Assembly: GCA_002307235.1 (NCBI GenBank)
Contig: DBTV01000031.1
Coordinates: 71,936 to 135,935 of the forward strand
From: Acidobacteriaceae bacterium UBA1307
GTDB lineage: Bacteria > Acidobacteriota > Terriglobia > Terriglobales > Acidobacteriaceae
Length of the DNA stretch: 64,000 nucleotides
Reading direction: 5' to 3'
Shown here: one piece after another, positions 1-8,149 of the stretch
Numbering within the stretch: position 1 is the stretch's first letter
Layout of the letters: the number at the start of each line of letters is the position of its first letter
Notes under the pieces: generated by a model
Seen by the model: only the letters and a program-made list of their open reading frames with translations
Database searches by the model: none
Told to the model about the DNA's origin: nothing
Translations under genes and position numbers: made by a program

Positions 1-353
1 GCGACGATCTGTTCGTCACCAACGTGAAGCGCCTGCAGCGCGGCATCGAAGAGGGCGTCGCCAACTCGATTCTGATCAAGCTGAACCAGATCGGCACCCT
101 GACCGAGACCTTCGACGCCATCGAACTCGGCCGCCGTTACGGCTACACCGCCATCATGAGCCACCGCTCGGGCGAAAGCGAAGATACCTTCATCGCCGAC
201 CTCGCGGTTGCCACCGGCGTGGGCCAGATCAAGACCGGTTCCGCCTCGCGTACCGACCGTATCGCGAAGTACAACCAGTTGCTCCGCATCGAAGAAGAGC
301 TCGGCACCGGCTCGAACTTCCTCGGTATCGAGTCGATCAACTACAACGACTAA
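1..353 (+). CDS. eno: Enolase, C-terminal part (5' end outside window)
   Basis: Enolase converts 2-phosphoglycerate to phosphoenolpyruvate in glycolysis. The reading frame is open from base 3 to a TAA at 351-353, giving about 116 residues of the C-terminal barrel. Landmarks in order are DDLFVTN, the catalytic-lysine segment ILIKLNQIG, the substrate-binding SHRSGE and the second active-site lysine in QIKTGS, followed by the RIEEELG tail typical of the family. Only the 3' third of the gene lies in the window. It is followed by a strong hairpin terminator, so it probably ends a transcript. A second glycolytic gene, gpmI, lies about 1.9 kb downstream on the same strand. The identification is secure. 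Confidence 0.97.
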   Translation, partial: DDLFVTNVKRLQRGIEEGVANSILIKLNQIGTLTETFDAIELGRRYGYTAIMSHRSGESEDTFIADLAVATGVGQIKTGSASRTDRIAKYNQLLRIEEELGTGSNFLGIESINYND

Positions 354-374
354 TCCGTTCAAAGCAAGCCCCCC

Positions 375-419
375 AAGCGGCGCAGGGAAGATTCCTTCCC
401 TGCGCCGCTTTTCTTTTCT
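375..419 (+). terminator. Rho-independent terminator after eno
   Basis: A perfect 16-bp stem (375-390 pairing with 395-410) with the 4-base loop ATTC is followed by TTCTTTTCT. It lies 22 bases after the enolase stop. Confidence 0.93.
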
Positions 420-489
420 GTTTCCCAATCTGGCTCCGTACCGCTGATCCACAGTGCCCTGCCGCGCCCGGACGTTTAGGATAAAGAGC

Positions 490-2022
490 ATGCGTTCGTT
501 GCTTTCCTGCATCCTTTTTGCCAGCCTTCTTTGCGCATCCGCTCCGGTTTCGTCCGCCGCACAGGTCTCGATTGAAAACGCCAGCCAGTTCGGCCAGCTT
601 CTCTATGAGCGCTCCGGCGCCACGGGCATGGTCGTCGTCGTCGTGCATAACGACAAGGTCTTCATCGAGGGCTACGGCGAAACCGCGCCGCGCTCGCACG
701 AAAAGCCGAACGCCAACTCTCTCGTCCGACTCTGCTCCATCACCAAGATCTTCACCACCGACCTGCTGACCAAGATGGCCCTTGAGCACACAGTCTCGCT
801 CAACGATCCATTGCAGAAGTATGCCCCGGCCGGCTTCACCGTCCCCTCGCGCAAGCAGCAGCCCATCACCTTGCTCGACCTGGCCACGCACACCGCCGGG
901 CTCTATCGCGAGGTTGGCTACCCGCCCGACGGCACGCCGCACTTTACCTATCCCGACTACGCCACGCGCTGGAACTGGCTCACGCGCCAGTCGCTGCGTT
1001 CGACGCCCGGCACGGTCGCCGCCTACTCGAATGTGGGCTTTGACCTGCTCAGCGACGCACTGTCGACCGCCGGCCACAAGCCCTATGCGAATCTGCTGCA
1101 CGAGCGCACACTGACGCCGCTGCGCATGTGGCACACCACCTTTTATCCGAGCCCGACCCAGTGCGCGAACCTGCTCGTCAGCGCCCAGCCGCAGGGCCCC
1201 TGCACCACGACGGCCAACACGGCCGGCAGCGGCGGACTCTATTCGACCGCGGGCGACATGTCTCACTGGCTCAAATACCTGCTCGGCACCGGCGGCAACG
1301 GCTACCCGGTGCAGCCGGCCGCCGCGCAGCAGGCCTACATCAACGCCAGCGACCTTGCCCGCGCCTCGGGACTGAACTACGCCGGCAACCCCAGCGGCAT
1401 CGGCCTCGGCTGGCTGCACCTGCTCGACCCCAATGACCCGTCGCACCTGGTGGAAAAGGATGGCGGCGGCGCAGGCTATCTCACCTACATCGCCCTGCAC
1501 CCCGCCACCCACACCGGCCTGTTCGTCGCCATGACCATCGGCCGCAACGGCTACCATGCCAATCTATTCAAGGCCTCGAACGACATTCTCTACAAGCTGA
1601 CCGGCGCACCGGTCAACGGCGACGCCATCGGCCTTCCGCCCGCCGGAGCCCGCAATCGCCGCCCCATGCAGGCGCTTCACCTGCAACCCGGCCGCCGGGC
1701 CCGCGTCACTACCGCGCAGCCCGCACCCGCTCTGCCCCGAGGCCGCCGTGGCCAGCAGGCAACGGTCACCACCGCCCCGGTGCGCCCCGCCCTGCGAGGA
1801 CGCAATGCCGCCCGTGCCGCCGCCGTGGCCCAGCCGCCCGCACGCGGCCGTCACGCCGCCCAGGCCGAGCGCGCCCTGCCCCGTCGCGGCAAGGCGCAGG
1901 CGCAGCCCCGGGGAAAGGTGCAGGCCGCCGTCAAGCCGCGCGGCAAAGCCTCTGCAAAAGCTACGGCCAAGGCCGCTCCCAAGGCCGCCGCCAAACGCAA
2001 ACCCCGCACAAAAGCTCGATAG
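490..2022 (+). CDS. Secreted serine beta-lactamase-family hydrolase with basic C-terminal tail
   Basis: The 510-residue protein starts at the ATG at 490, where a signal peptide begins (MRSLLSCILFASLLCAS, cleavage near SSAA); the open frame extends upstream without coding character. The catalytic domain is of the class C beta-lactamase/DD-peptidase type. SITK at residues 83-86 is the SxxK nucleophile motif, YSN at 179-181 is the second motif, and KDGGGAGY near 323 sits where the KTG/HxG box is expected. Most such proteins in environmental bacteria are esterases or peptidases rather than antibiotic-resistance enzymes. From about residue 385 to the end there is a 125-residue tail made almost only of Ala, Pro, Arg, Lys and Gln, ending in Lys/Ala-rich repeats. 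This is unusual for the family and could bind anionic cell-wall polymers. Substrate unknown. Confidence 0.85.
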   Translation: MRSLLSCILFASLLCASAPVSSAAQVSIENASQFGQLLYERSGATGMVVVVVHNDKVFIEGYGETAPRSHEKPNANSLVRLCSITKIFTTDLLTKMALEHTVSLNDPLQKYAPAGFTVPSRKQQPITLLDLATHTAGLYREVGYPPDGTPHFTYPDYATRWNWLTRQSLRSTPGTVAAYSNVGFDLLSDALSTAGHKPYANLLHERTLTPLRMWHTTFYPSPTQCANLLVSAQPQGPCTTTANTAGSGGLYSTAGDMSHWLKYLLGTGGNGYPVQPAAAQQAYINASDLARASGLNYAGNPSGIGLGWLHLLDPNDPSHLVEKDGGGAGYLTYIALHPATHTGLFVAMTIGRNGYHANLFKASNDILYKLTGAPVNGDAIGLPPAGARNRRPMQALHLQPGRRARVTTAQPAPALPRGRRGQQATVTTAPVRPALRGRNAARAAAVAQPPARGRHAAQAERALPRRGKAQAQPRGKVQAAVKPRGKASAKATAKAAPKAAAKRKPRTKAR

Positions 2023-2025
2023 TCA

Positions 2026-2080
2026 CTGGATTTGCATCCAAATCCAGCCCGCGCAATCCAATCAACAGGACCGCGCGGGC
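2026..2080 (+). terminator. Two consecutive hairpins after the beta-lactamase gene
   Basis: A 9-bp stem (CTGGATTTG 2026-2034 with its complement 2039-2047) is followed by an 8-bp GC stem (2047-2054 with 2073-2080). There is no proper T-run, so termination is plausible but not shown. Confidence 0.35.
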
Positions 2081-2216
2081 TTCCCCCCTCTGGGCGCGGA
2101 CCGCAGCTTCCGCGCTCTTGCCGCAGCCGTGAAGCCCATCACCTTACGGCGCGCATTCCGCGCGGTATGCTGAATGTGGAATCGTTTTCGAACCGAATTG
2201 AGGTACATCTCCGATT

Positions 2217-3821
2217 ATGGCCAAGCGTCCCGTTGTACTCACCATCCTCGACGGATGGGGTTATCGTCCTGAAACCGAAAACAATGCCGTTGCACTGGCG
2301 CGCACTCCCACCTACGACGCGCTGCTGCGCGAATACCCGAATACGCTGATTCAGGCCTCCGAGCACTTTGTCGGACTGCCCGACGGCCAGATGGGCAACA
2401 GCGAAGTCGGCCACCTGAACATCGGCGCCGGCCGCGTCATCCAGATGGACATCACGCGCATCGACTGCATGGTGGCCGACAACACGCTCAAGGACAACGA
2501 GCAGATTCAGGCTTCGTTCAAGCACGCCCTCGAGAAGGGCCGCGCCCTGCACCTGATCGGCCTCGTCTCCGACGGCGGCGTTCACTCCCATCAGGAGCAC
2601 CTCTACGCCATTCTCCGCGCCGCCAAGCAGTTCGGCCTTGAGCGCGTCTTCGTCCATGCCTATCTGGACGGTCGCGACACCCCGCCGACCTCCGGCGCTG
2701 GCTACCTCGCCCAGCTCGAGCAGAAGATGCGCGAGTACGGCGTCGGCAAAATCGCCTCCGTCTCCGGCCGCTACTACGCCATGGACCGCGACAAGCGCTG
2801 GGAACGCCAGAAGAAGGCCTTCGACGCCATGGTCCCCGGCACCGCTGACGGCGGCACCGCCACCAGCGCCGTCGATGCCGTCAAGGCCAGCTATAGCGCC
2901 AACGTGAACGACGAGTTCGTGCTGCCCACCGTCATCGTCGACGCCAACAAGAAGCCCGTCGGCCTCATCAAGGACGGCGACGCGGTGCTCAACTTCAACT
3001 ACCGCGCCGACCGCGCCCGCCAGGTCACCCGCGTGCTCTGTCGCGAGAGCGGCATCAACGCCGAGGGCGGTCGCAACATCGATCAGTGGGAGGCGCTCGA
3101 CGAGATCATCCCGCGCAACTCGATCCCCAAGAACCTGCACTACACCTGCATGACGCAGTACGACGAAAAGTTCGCGCTGCCCATCGTCAGCCCGCCGCAG
3201 CACCACAACCACATTCTCGGCGGCGTGCTTGAAGACGCCAAGCTGCGCAACCTGCGCACGGCCGAGACGGAAAAGTACGCCCACGTCACCTTCTTCTTCA
3301 ACGGCGGCACCGAGAAGCCCTTCGGCGGCGAAGAGCGCGAGCTGATCCAGTCGCCCAAAGTGGCCACCTATGATCTGCAGCCGGAGATGAGCTCGGTCGC
3401 CGTCGGCGATTCGATCATCAAGTCCATCGAGGGCGACACCTTCGACGTGGTCATCTCGAACTTTGCCAACCCGGACATGGTCGGCCACACCGGCATTCTG
3501 TCGGCCGCCATCACGGCCGTCGAGGCCGTCGATCTGCAGCTCGCGCGCATCTACAAGACCATCCGCGAGAAGAACGCCATCTGGATCGTCACCGCCGACC
3601 ACGGCAACTGCGAGACGATGGTGGACCCGGTCACCGGCGCGCCGCACACCGCGCACACCACCAACCCGGTGCCGTTCATCTACGTCGCCGACGAGGCCAA
3701 AAACTACACGCTGCGCAACGACGGCTCGCTGCGCGACATCGCCCCGACCATCCTCGGCGCCCTGCCCAAGGGCCTGCCCGTCGAGATGACCGGCCGCGAC
3801 ATGCGCGTGCTCAAGAAGTAG
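2217..3821 (+). CDS. gpmI: 2,3-bisphosphoglycerate-independent phosphoglycerate mutase
   Basis: The 534-residue protein interconverts 3- and 2-phosphoglycerate in the cytoplasm using two metal ions and a phosphoserine intermediate. The N-terminal metal-binding segment TILDGWGYR (Asp12) is followed by the catalytic serine, Ser62 in GQMGNSEVGHLNIG. The substrate-binding stretch YLDGRDTPP and the C-terminal metal ligands in TADHGNCETM complete the alkaline-phosphatase-like fold. The length is normal for the family (about 510-550). The ATG at 2217 gives the expected N-terminus. It is apparently monocistronic, ending in a clear hairpin terminator. Identification is secure. Confidence 0.97.
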   Translation: MAKRPVVLTILDGWGYRPETENNAVALARTPTYDALLREYPNTLIQASEHFVGLPDGQMGNSEVGHLNIGAGRVIQMDITRIDCMVADNTLKDNEQIQASFKHALEKGRALHLIGLVSDGGVHSHQEHLYAILRAAKQFGLERVFVHAYLDGRDTPPTSGAGYLAQLEQKMREYGVGKIASVSGRYYAMDRDKRWERQKKAFDAMVPGTADGGTATSAVDAVKASYSANVNDEFVLPTVIVDANKKPVGLIKDGDAVLNFNYRADRARQVTRVLCRESGINAEGGRNIDQWEALDEIIPRNSIPKNLHYTCMTQYDEKFALPIVSPPQHHNHILGGVLEDAKLRNLRTAETEKYAHVTFFFNGGTEKPFGGEERELIQSPKVATYDLQPEMSSVAVGDSIIKSIEGDTFDVVISNFANPDMVGHTGILSAAITAVEAVDLQLARIYKTIREKNAIWIVTADHGNCETMVDPVTGAPHTAHTTNPVPFIYVADEAKNYTLRNDGSLRDIAPTILGALPKGLPVEMTGRDMRVLKK

Positions 3822-3840
3822 TGTTTCGCGCATAGCCAAC

Positions 3841-3881
3841 AAAAATCCGCCGCCCCAAAGAGATTCGGGCGGCGGATTTTT
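3841..3881 (+). terminator. Rho-independent terminator after gpmI
   Basis: A 15-bp stem (3841-3855 with 3867-3881, AAAAATCCGCCGCCC and its complement) with an 11-base loop ends in a run of seven T. It lies 20 bases after the gpmI stop. Confidence 0.93.
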
Positions 3882-3933
3882 TTGCGCAAACGTATTGCCC
3901 TCCCGCGCAAAAACAAACCAACGGAAGGAGCAT

Positions 3934-3986
3934 GGGCCTTCAGGCCCATGAATGTGGGCGCAGCGATGACGAGGGCCTTCAGGCCC
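3934..3986 (+). repeat. Two REP-like palindromes beside the RAYT gene
   Basis: The 14-base sequence GGGCCTTCAGGCCC occurs at 3934-3947 and again at 3973-3986, each forming a 5-bp stem with a TTCA loop. The first is extended by flanking CAT/ATG to an 8-bp stem. The second contains the stop codon of the convergent transposase gene. These fit REP elements recognised by REP-associated transposases. Confidence 0.7.
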
Positions 3987-4431
3987 GGAGAAAATGCATC
4001 GGCATCGGATCGACCGCACCACGGCGGGCCGAGCTGAACGGATACACCTCTGCACGCGCCACAAGCCCGCGCCTCACGGGATTTTCCTCAACATAGCGCC
4101 TGCACACCATGAACTGCTCCGCGCTCGCGATCTGCGTCTCGTTAAAGCTACGCATCCACAACACACGTCCTCTTTTCATGCGAAAGGAGAAACCCTCTTT
4201 GATGAACTGCACAGCCTTTTCGAGCGAGACCTCGGGCGCGGGGGTAATCAGCGCATGAAAATGTTCTGGCATGAGGACAAACGCATGCAGAAGGAACTTT
4301 CCCTGCTGGTGATAGCCGAAGAGCGTGTCGAGAAAAAGTTCCGCCGTCGCGGTCACCTGAAAGAGCGAGCGGCGCTCGGCCGTCACCGAGGTGACGTGAT
4401 AGGTGCGCGTTTCCTGGGCCGCAAATCGCAC
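3979..4431 (-). CDS. REP-associated tyrosine transposase (RAYT, IS200-like Y1 family)
   Basis: The 150-residue protein has the single-strand transposase (HUH, Y1) fold. TYHVTSVTAERR starts the first strand, MPEHFHALITP carries the HUH metal site, and the C-terminal helix WMRSFNETQ...RRYVEENPVRRGL matches the usual RAYT motif with the candidate nucleophile tyrosine in RRYVEENP. In this family the enzyme nicks REP hairpins on single-stranded DNA and is a resident gene rather than a mobile IS. REP-like palindromes lie on both sides. The frame opens with a GTG at 4431 without an obvious ribosome site, so the N-terminus is uncertain. The TGA stop falls in the TTCA loop of the neighbouring REP palindrome. 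Activity is unproven. Confidence 0.85.
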   Translation of the reverse strand: MRFAAQETRTYHVTSVTAERRSLFQVTATAELFLDTLFGYHQQGKFLLHAFVLMPEHFHALITPAPEVSLEKAVQFIKEGFSFRMKRGRVLWMRSFNETQIASAEQFMVCRRYVEENPVRRGLVARAEVYPFSSARRGAVDPMPMHFLRA

Positions 4432-4456
4432 GACGGAAGCATATATGAAAACCCCG

Positions 4457-4584
4457 GGGCTGAAGCCCTTTTCTTTTTGCCCGCATGTTCAGGAGCCTGA
4501 AGGCTCCTGCTCCCTCCCCTTCGCCCGACCGGCCCAACACTATGGAACCGGAAAAACAACGAGGGAAGCCTGGGCTTCAAGCCC
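4457..4584 (+). repeat. Cluster of three REP-like hairpins upstream of the RAYT gene
   Basis: GGGCTGAAGCCC (4457-4468), AGGAGCCTGAAGGCTCCT (4491-4508) and GGGCTTCAAGCCC (4572-4584) are three short palindromes. Stem sequences differ, but the loop is TGAA or TTCA(A), as in the palindromes on the other side of the transposase gene. Confidence 0.65.
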
Positions 4585-4623
4585 AAAAACACCGCGGCCT
4601 CCCACGAGTGGGAGGCCGCGGTG
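4585..4623 (-). terminator. Rho-independent terminator for the zinc-finger membrane gene
   Basis: A perfect 15-bp stem (4590-4604 with 4609-4623) with a 4-base loop is followed, on the minus strand, by five T (4589-4585). It lies 21 bases past the stop of the gene ending at 4645. Confidence 0.9.
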
Positions 4624-4644
4624 AACAACGTCGCGCCGAAGACG

Positions 4645-5094
4645 CTAGCGCGAGCGGAAGGCGCGGATCGCTGCCGGCAGCCGCTCTTCGAGCAGCTCGG
4701 CGCGTTCCCGCAGGTAGCTCGACGCCGGCGTGGCGGTCATCACCAGCGCCAGCGCGATCACGGAAAAACACAGCCCGGCAATGCCAGCCGACACCAACAT
4801 GCGATAGGTATCGGTAATGTCCAGGCCGAAGACGTTGAAGGCGACATGTTCGAGCGGTTTTACGTGCTTCATGACCGCGAGCGCAAACAGAAAGAACACC
4901 GCCGCCAGAGAGGTCAGCACGGCCAGCGTCACATCGAGCGAACGATGGAACTGCTGCCGCGCCCGGCAATGCGCGCATTCCTTGAAGTGCTGCTCGTAGT
5001 CCTTGCGCATCTGAGGCGTAATGCCGGAGATGTCATATCGCCAGCTCGCCAGAATGTCGCCTACGACTCGATCAGTGCAATGGGTTCTTGCCAT
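4645..5094 (-). CDS. Zinc-finger (ZAS-like) two-helix membrane protein
   Basis: The 149-residue protein has an N-terminal cytoplasmic segment with HFKECAHC (His36-x3-Cys40-x2-Cys43), the zinc-binding signature of zf-HC2 anti-sigma factors, plus a further HC pair at residues 5-6. Two hydrophobic segments follow, about 56-76 and 100-122, then a short charged tail rich in Glu and Arg. Classical ZAS anti-sigma factors have one membrane helix and are encoded next to an ECF sigma factor. Here there are two helices and no sigma factor gene within the window. It could be a membrane sensor or an orphan anti-sigma-like protein; the target is unknown. The gene stands alone with its own terminator. Confidence 0.7.
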   Translation of the reverse strand: MARTHCTDRVVGDILASWRYDISGITPQMRKDYEQHFKECAHCRARQQFHRSLDVTLAVLTSLAAVFFLFALAVMKHVKPLEHVAFNVFGLDITDTYRMLVSAGIAGLCFSVIALALVMTATPASSYLRERAELLEERLPAAIRAFRSR

Positions 5095-5291
5095 AAAGAG
5101 TTTGACTCACTTTTCCTGGATTTGCTTCACAGCCCGCATCTGCCAAACTGTTGCAAATCTGTGGACCGAAACTGGCATCTGTACGGAACCGAAACAGCCG
5201 CGTCCCCTACCCTTGCCATCCGGGCAACACGCCCTCGAGGCACGATGCCTGCGCCGGGCATAATTGTACATATTTATTATAGATCAGTTAA

Positions 5292-6287
5292 TTAAAAAGA
5301 AATCGGGGAAATTGGTCTCTGTTGCTCCGCAAGCAAAAGTTGGCAGCCATCGGTCCCACCCCGCTCGGCCAGCGCACGCGCGGCGGCAATGCGGGCAAGT
5401 TCAGGAAGGTTATTGCTTTCAGATAGATGCGCCAGGATTACGTAGGTCGCGTGACCGTCGTACTCTGCCGAAAGGAACTCCGCCGTCGCATCGTTCGACA
5501 AATGTCCAACACGGGACAACACGCGCTGCTTCACCGACCACGGATACGGCCCGTCGCGCAGCATTTCCAGATCGTGATTCGACTCAAGCAGAAGTAAATT
5601 CAGTTCCTTCAACTGTTCCCGGACATTCGGGGCCACATAGCCCAGATCGGTCGCATAGCCCAACCGCACGCCCTCCGTCTCAAAGACAAACCCGACAGGA
5701 TCGGCCGCATCGTGCGAGGTGGTGAACGGACTGAGCCGGATGTCCCCAATTGAGAACGGTTCCCCGGCGGCGAACAATTCCAGTTGCGGCAGCCGTGCCG
5801 GGTCTTTTTGGGGGGCGTGCTCGGCCTTTTCTGCCACGCAATCTACCTTTGCAGGCTCCACTTCCGCCGCATCGGCCTCAAAATCCGCCTGATTTTCGTC
5901 GGATTCCGCCACGGCCACCGTGGCATCGCTTTCAGCCTCTGCCTCGGCGGCGGCGGCACGCTCGGCCCGCAGCTTTTCCATCCACTGCGTATAAGTCATG
6001 GTGCGGCGCGGGGAGATCCACTGGGCCCAGGCCCGGTGCGTTGCCTCGGTGAAATAGACCGGAATGCCGAGCTTGCGCGCGGTCACCGAAAGCCCTGCGA
6101 CGTGGTCCGAATGCTCGTGTGTAATCACAATGGCATCAAGGGTCTGCGGATCCTCGCCCACCTCGGCCATGCGCCGGAACAGCTCGCGACAGCTCAAGCC
6201 CGCATCCACAAGAATCCGGGTCTTGCCCCCCGAAACAACCGAACTATTTCCCTTCGACCCCGAGGCCAACACCGTAAAACGCACCAT
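5292..6287 (-). CDS. MBL-fold metallohydrolase, WalJ/YycJ-like, with acidic insertion
   Basis: The 331-residue protein starts at the ATG at 6287 (MVRFTVLASGSKGNSS), the conserved N-terminus of the YycJ/WalJ family of DNA-processing MBL enzymes. The metal site THEHSDH is at residues 56-62. Later ligands lie in TTSHDAADPVGF, ATDLGY and LLLESNHD, and the C-terminal ILAHLSESNN closes the fold. Homologues are about 260 residues. The excess here is a low-complexity insertion of Ala, Glu and Asp between roughly residues 107 and 170, splitting the domain after the first metal motif. The frame stays open upstream of 6287, but that part has no family similarity. Nuclease activity is inferred from the family. 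Confidence 0.85.
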   Translation of the reverse strand: MVRFTVLASGSKGNSSVVSGGKTRILVDAGLSCRELFRRMAEVGEDPQTLDAIVITHEHSDHVAGLSVTARKLGIPVYFTEATHRAWAQWISPRRTMTYTQWMEKLRAERAAAAEAEAESDATVAVAESDENQADFEADAAEVEPAKVDCVAEKAEHAPQKDPARLPQLELFAAGEPFSIGDIRLSPFTTSHDAADPVGFVFETEGVRLGYATDLGYVAPNVREQLKELNLLLLESNHDLEMLRDGPYPWSVKQRVLSRVGHLSNDATAEFLSAEYDGHATYVILAHLSESNNLPELARIAAARALAERGGTDGCQLLLAEQQRPISPISF

Positions 6288-6392
6288 GGTTCGAGAATAC
6301 CGCGAACGGCTGTGCAAACGGCAGCACTGTTGCCTACTGCGCCGCGCTTCTGTATGAATACAGAAGCAACTCACATTCAAGGCGCAACTGCC

Positions 6393-6397
6393 GGAGG
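6393..6397 (+). promoter_or_regulatory. Shine-Dalgarno site supporting a TTG start
   Basis: GGAGG lies 5 bases before the TTG at 6403 and is the reason for choosing that start for the DUF362 gene. Confidence 0.7.
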
Positions 6398-6402
6398 CAC
6401 CG

Positions 6403-8067
6403 TTGGATACTGCTGAAGCATCGAGTCGATCCCGTGGAACCGTCGCGCGCATCGCGGCCATTGCCGTTGGATTCGCCGCACTAGCCTGGTTTCTGATCCG
6501 CGTCATTCCCAAGCCTAGCCGCGCCAGCTACCCGTGCCAACGCGCCGCCTTTCCGCTGGCCAGCGCCTTCGTGCTCTGGCTCTGCTCACTCACCGGATTT
6601 CTTTCACTCGTGACGCCAAAGCGCATTCTTCTGCGCCACCCAAAATGGGTCGCCGCAGCGCTCGCTCTGGTGCTCGCAACCGGTGGTGGATGGCTTTATT
6701 CGACGCACCGGGCGCAGGCCGCAGCACGCGCCACGCAGTGGAACTTTGCGCCGCAACAGCGCAATCAGCCGGTCGGCACCGCACGCGGCGTTTATCCCGG
6801 CCGCGTCGTCTGGGTACGCGATCGGCAGGCCGCGCACTGGAGCGGCGACCTGAACACGCCCACCGACCAGTGGTGGATGGACAAGAACAACGATCAGGCG
6901 CGCATTGACGCCATGATGTCGACCACGCTGCGCACGCTTACCGGCGCGGCCACCGACGAGCAGGCCTGGCAGAAGATCTTCACCTATTACAACCAGCGGG
7001 CGCGCGGGCAGAAGGCGCGCGGCTACCAGAACGGCGAGGTCGTCGCCGTCAAGATCAACCTGAACAACAGCACGGCCACCGGCATCGGCAACTACGTGAA
7101 CGCCTCGCCGCAGATGACGCTGGCGCTGGTGCGCCAACTGGTGCAGCACGCACATGTGCCAGCCTCGGCGATCATCGTCTACGACGCGCAGCGCGACATT
7201 TACCCGGCGCTGCTCACCAAGATCTGGGCCAAGTTCAAGGATGTTCGCTTCGTGCAAAAGCACGCGCCTTCGGCCGACCAGCCGCTGAATCCGGGCTACG
7301 GCGACCATCACGGACTGGAACCAGCCGACTGGGTTGAGGGCGTCCACTACTCGGCCAACAGCTACCACGACGCGAAGCTGATTCCACGCCAGATCATGAA
7401 CGCGACCTATCTGGTCAACATGGCACTGCTCAAGGCGCACTCGTATCCGTACGCGGCCGCCGAGGGTGGCGACGAGGGGCAGACCGCGGTGACCATGACC
7501 GGCAAAAACCATTTCGGCTCGATCAAGGGCACGCCCGAGTTGCATGCAGCCATCAACACCGCACGCGAGGCCACACCGCACGCCTATTCGCCGATCGTCG
7601 ATCTGGCGGCATCGCCGAATCTGGGAGCCAAGACGATTCTCTATCTGCTCGACGGACTGTATTGCGGCCGCCGCCACCAATCCTACCCGCTGCACTTCCC
7701 GAATGCGCCGTTCAACAACCGGGTTGAGCCGTATGCGAATCCCGATTGGCCATCGAGCCTACTGGCCTCCTTCGACGGCGTGGCGCTCGATTCGGTCGGG
7801 CTCGACATTCTGTATGCGCAGAGCCAGAACAACCTCGACAAGGACCATCACCCCCGCATTCTGATCCGCGAAAACGCCGATGATTATCTGCAGGAAGAGG
7901 CGACTCCCGGGCACGCTCCCTCCGGCGTCGCTTACACGCAGAACGGCAAGCCGGTCGAGAGCCTGGGCGTCTTCGAGCACTGGGACAACGATGCCAGCCG
8001 GCAGTATTCACGCAACAAGAACCCGAAGCAGGGCCGGGGCATCGAGCTTGTCTATCGGGCGCAATAG
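6403..8067 (+). CDS. DUF362 domain protein with N-terminal membrane segments
   Basis: The 554-residue protein probably initiates at the TTG at 6403, preceded by a GGAGG site. Three hydrophobic segments lie at about residues 16-35, 49-69 and 81-98. They are followed by a large extracytoplasmic domain with DUF362-type features: VVAVKINLNN, VYDAQRDIYP, YLVNMALLKAHSYP, GKNHFGSIKG and YLLDGLYCGR. The biochemical role of DUF362 is not established; the family is often found with extracytoplasmic redox or Fe-S proteins. No such partner is adjacent here. The gene is divergent from the WalJ-like gene, with about 115 bases between the two starts. Family call is good, function unknown. Confidence 0.8.
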   Translation: MDTAEASSRSRGTVARIAAIAVGFAALAWFLIRVIPKPSRASYPCQRAAFPLASAFVLWLCSLTGFLSLVTPKRILLRHPKWVAAALALVLATGGGWLYSTHRAQAAARATQWNFAPQQRNQPVGTARGVYPGRVVWVRDRQAAHWSGDLNTPTDQWWMDKNNDQARIDAMMSTTLRTLTGAATDEQAWQKIFTYYNQRARGQKARGYQNGEVVAVKINLNNSTATGIGNYVNASPQMTLALVRQLVQHAHVPASAIIVYDAQRDIYPALLTKIWAKFKDVRFVQKHAPSADQPLNPGYGDHHGLEPADWVEGVHYSANSYHDAKLIPRQIMNATYLVNMALLKAHSYPYAAAEGGDEGQTAVTMTGKNHFGSIKGTPELHAAINTAREATPHAYSPIVDLAASPNLGAKTILYLLDGLYCGRRHQSYPLHFPNAPFNNRVEPYANPDWPSSLLASFDGVALDSVGLDILYAQSQNNLDKDHHPRILIRENADDYLQEEATPGHAPSGVAYTQNGKPVESLGVFEHWDNDASRQYSRNKNPKQGRGIELVYRAQ

Positions 8068-8080
8068 CAGCCAGCACGCA

Positions 8081-8109
8081 GCGGCCCGCTTCTCCGGGGG
8101 GCGGGCCGT
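8081..8109 (+). terminator. GC hairpin after the DUF362 gene
   Basis: GCGGCCCGC (8081-8089) pairs with 8101-8109 (one G-T pair). There is no T-run behind it, so termination is only possible. Confidence 0.35.
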
Positions 8110-8149
8110 TGCAGCACAAAACAAACTCGAGCAGCGCTATACTGACGCC

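Noticed and set aside
2139..4064. 641-codon open frame antisense to gpmI
   Set aside because: Mirror of gpmI codon usage; the gpmI translation has every catalytic motif, the antisense has none.
4645..5094. Classical anti-sigma factor with an adjacent sigma factor
   Set aside because: Neighbouring genes on both sides are a transposase and a hydrolase; no sigma-70 region 2 or 4 motif is encoded nearby.
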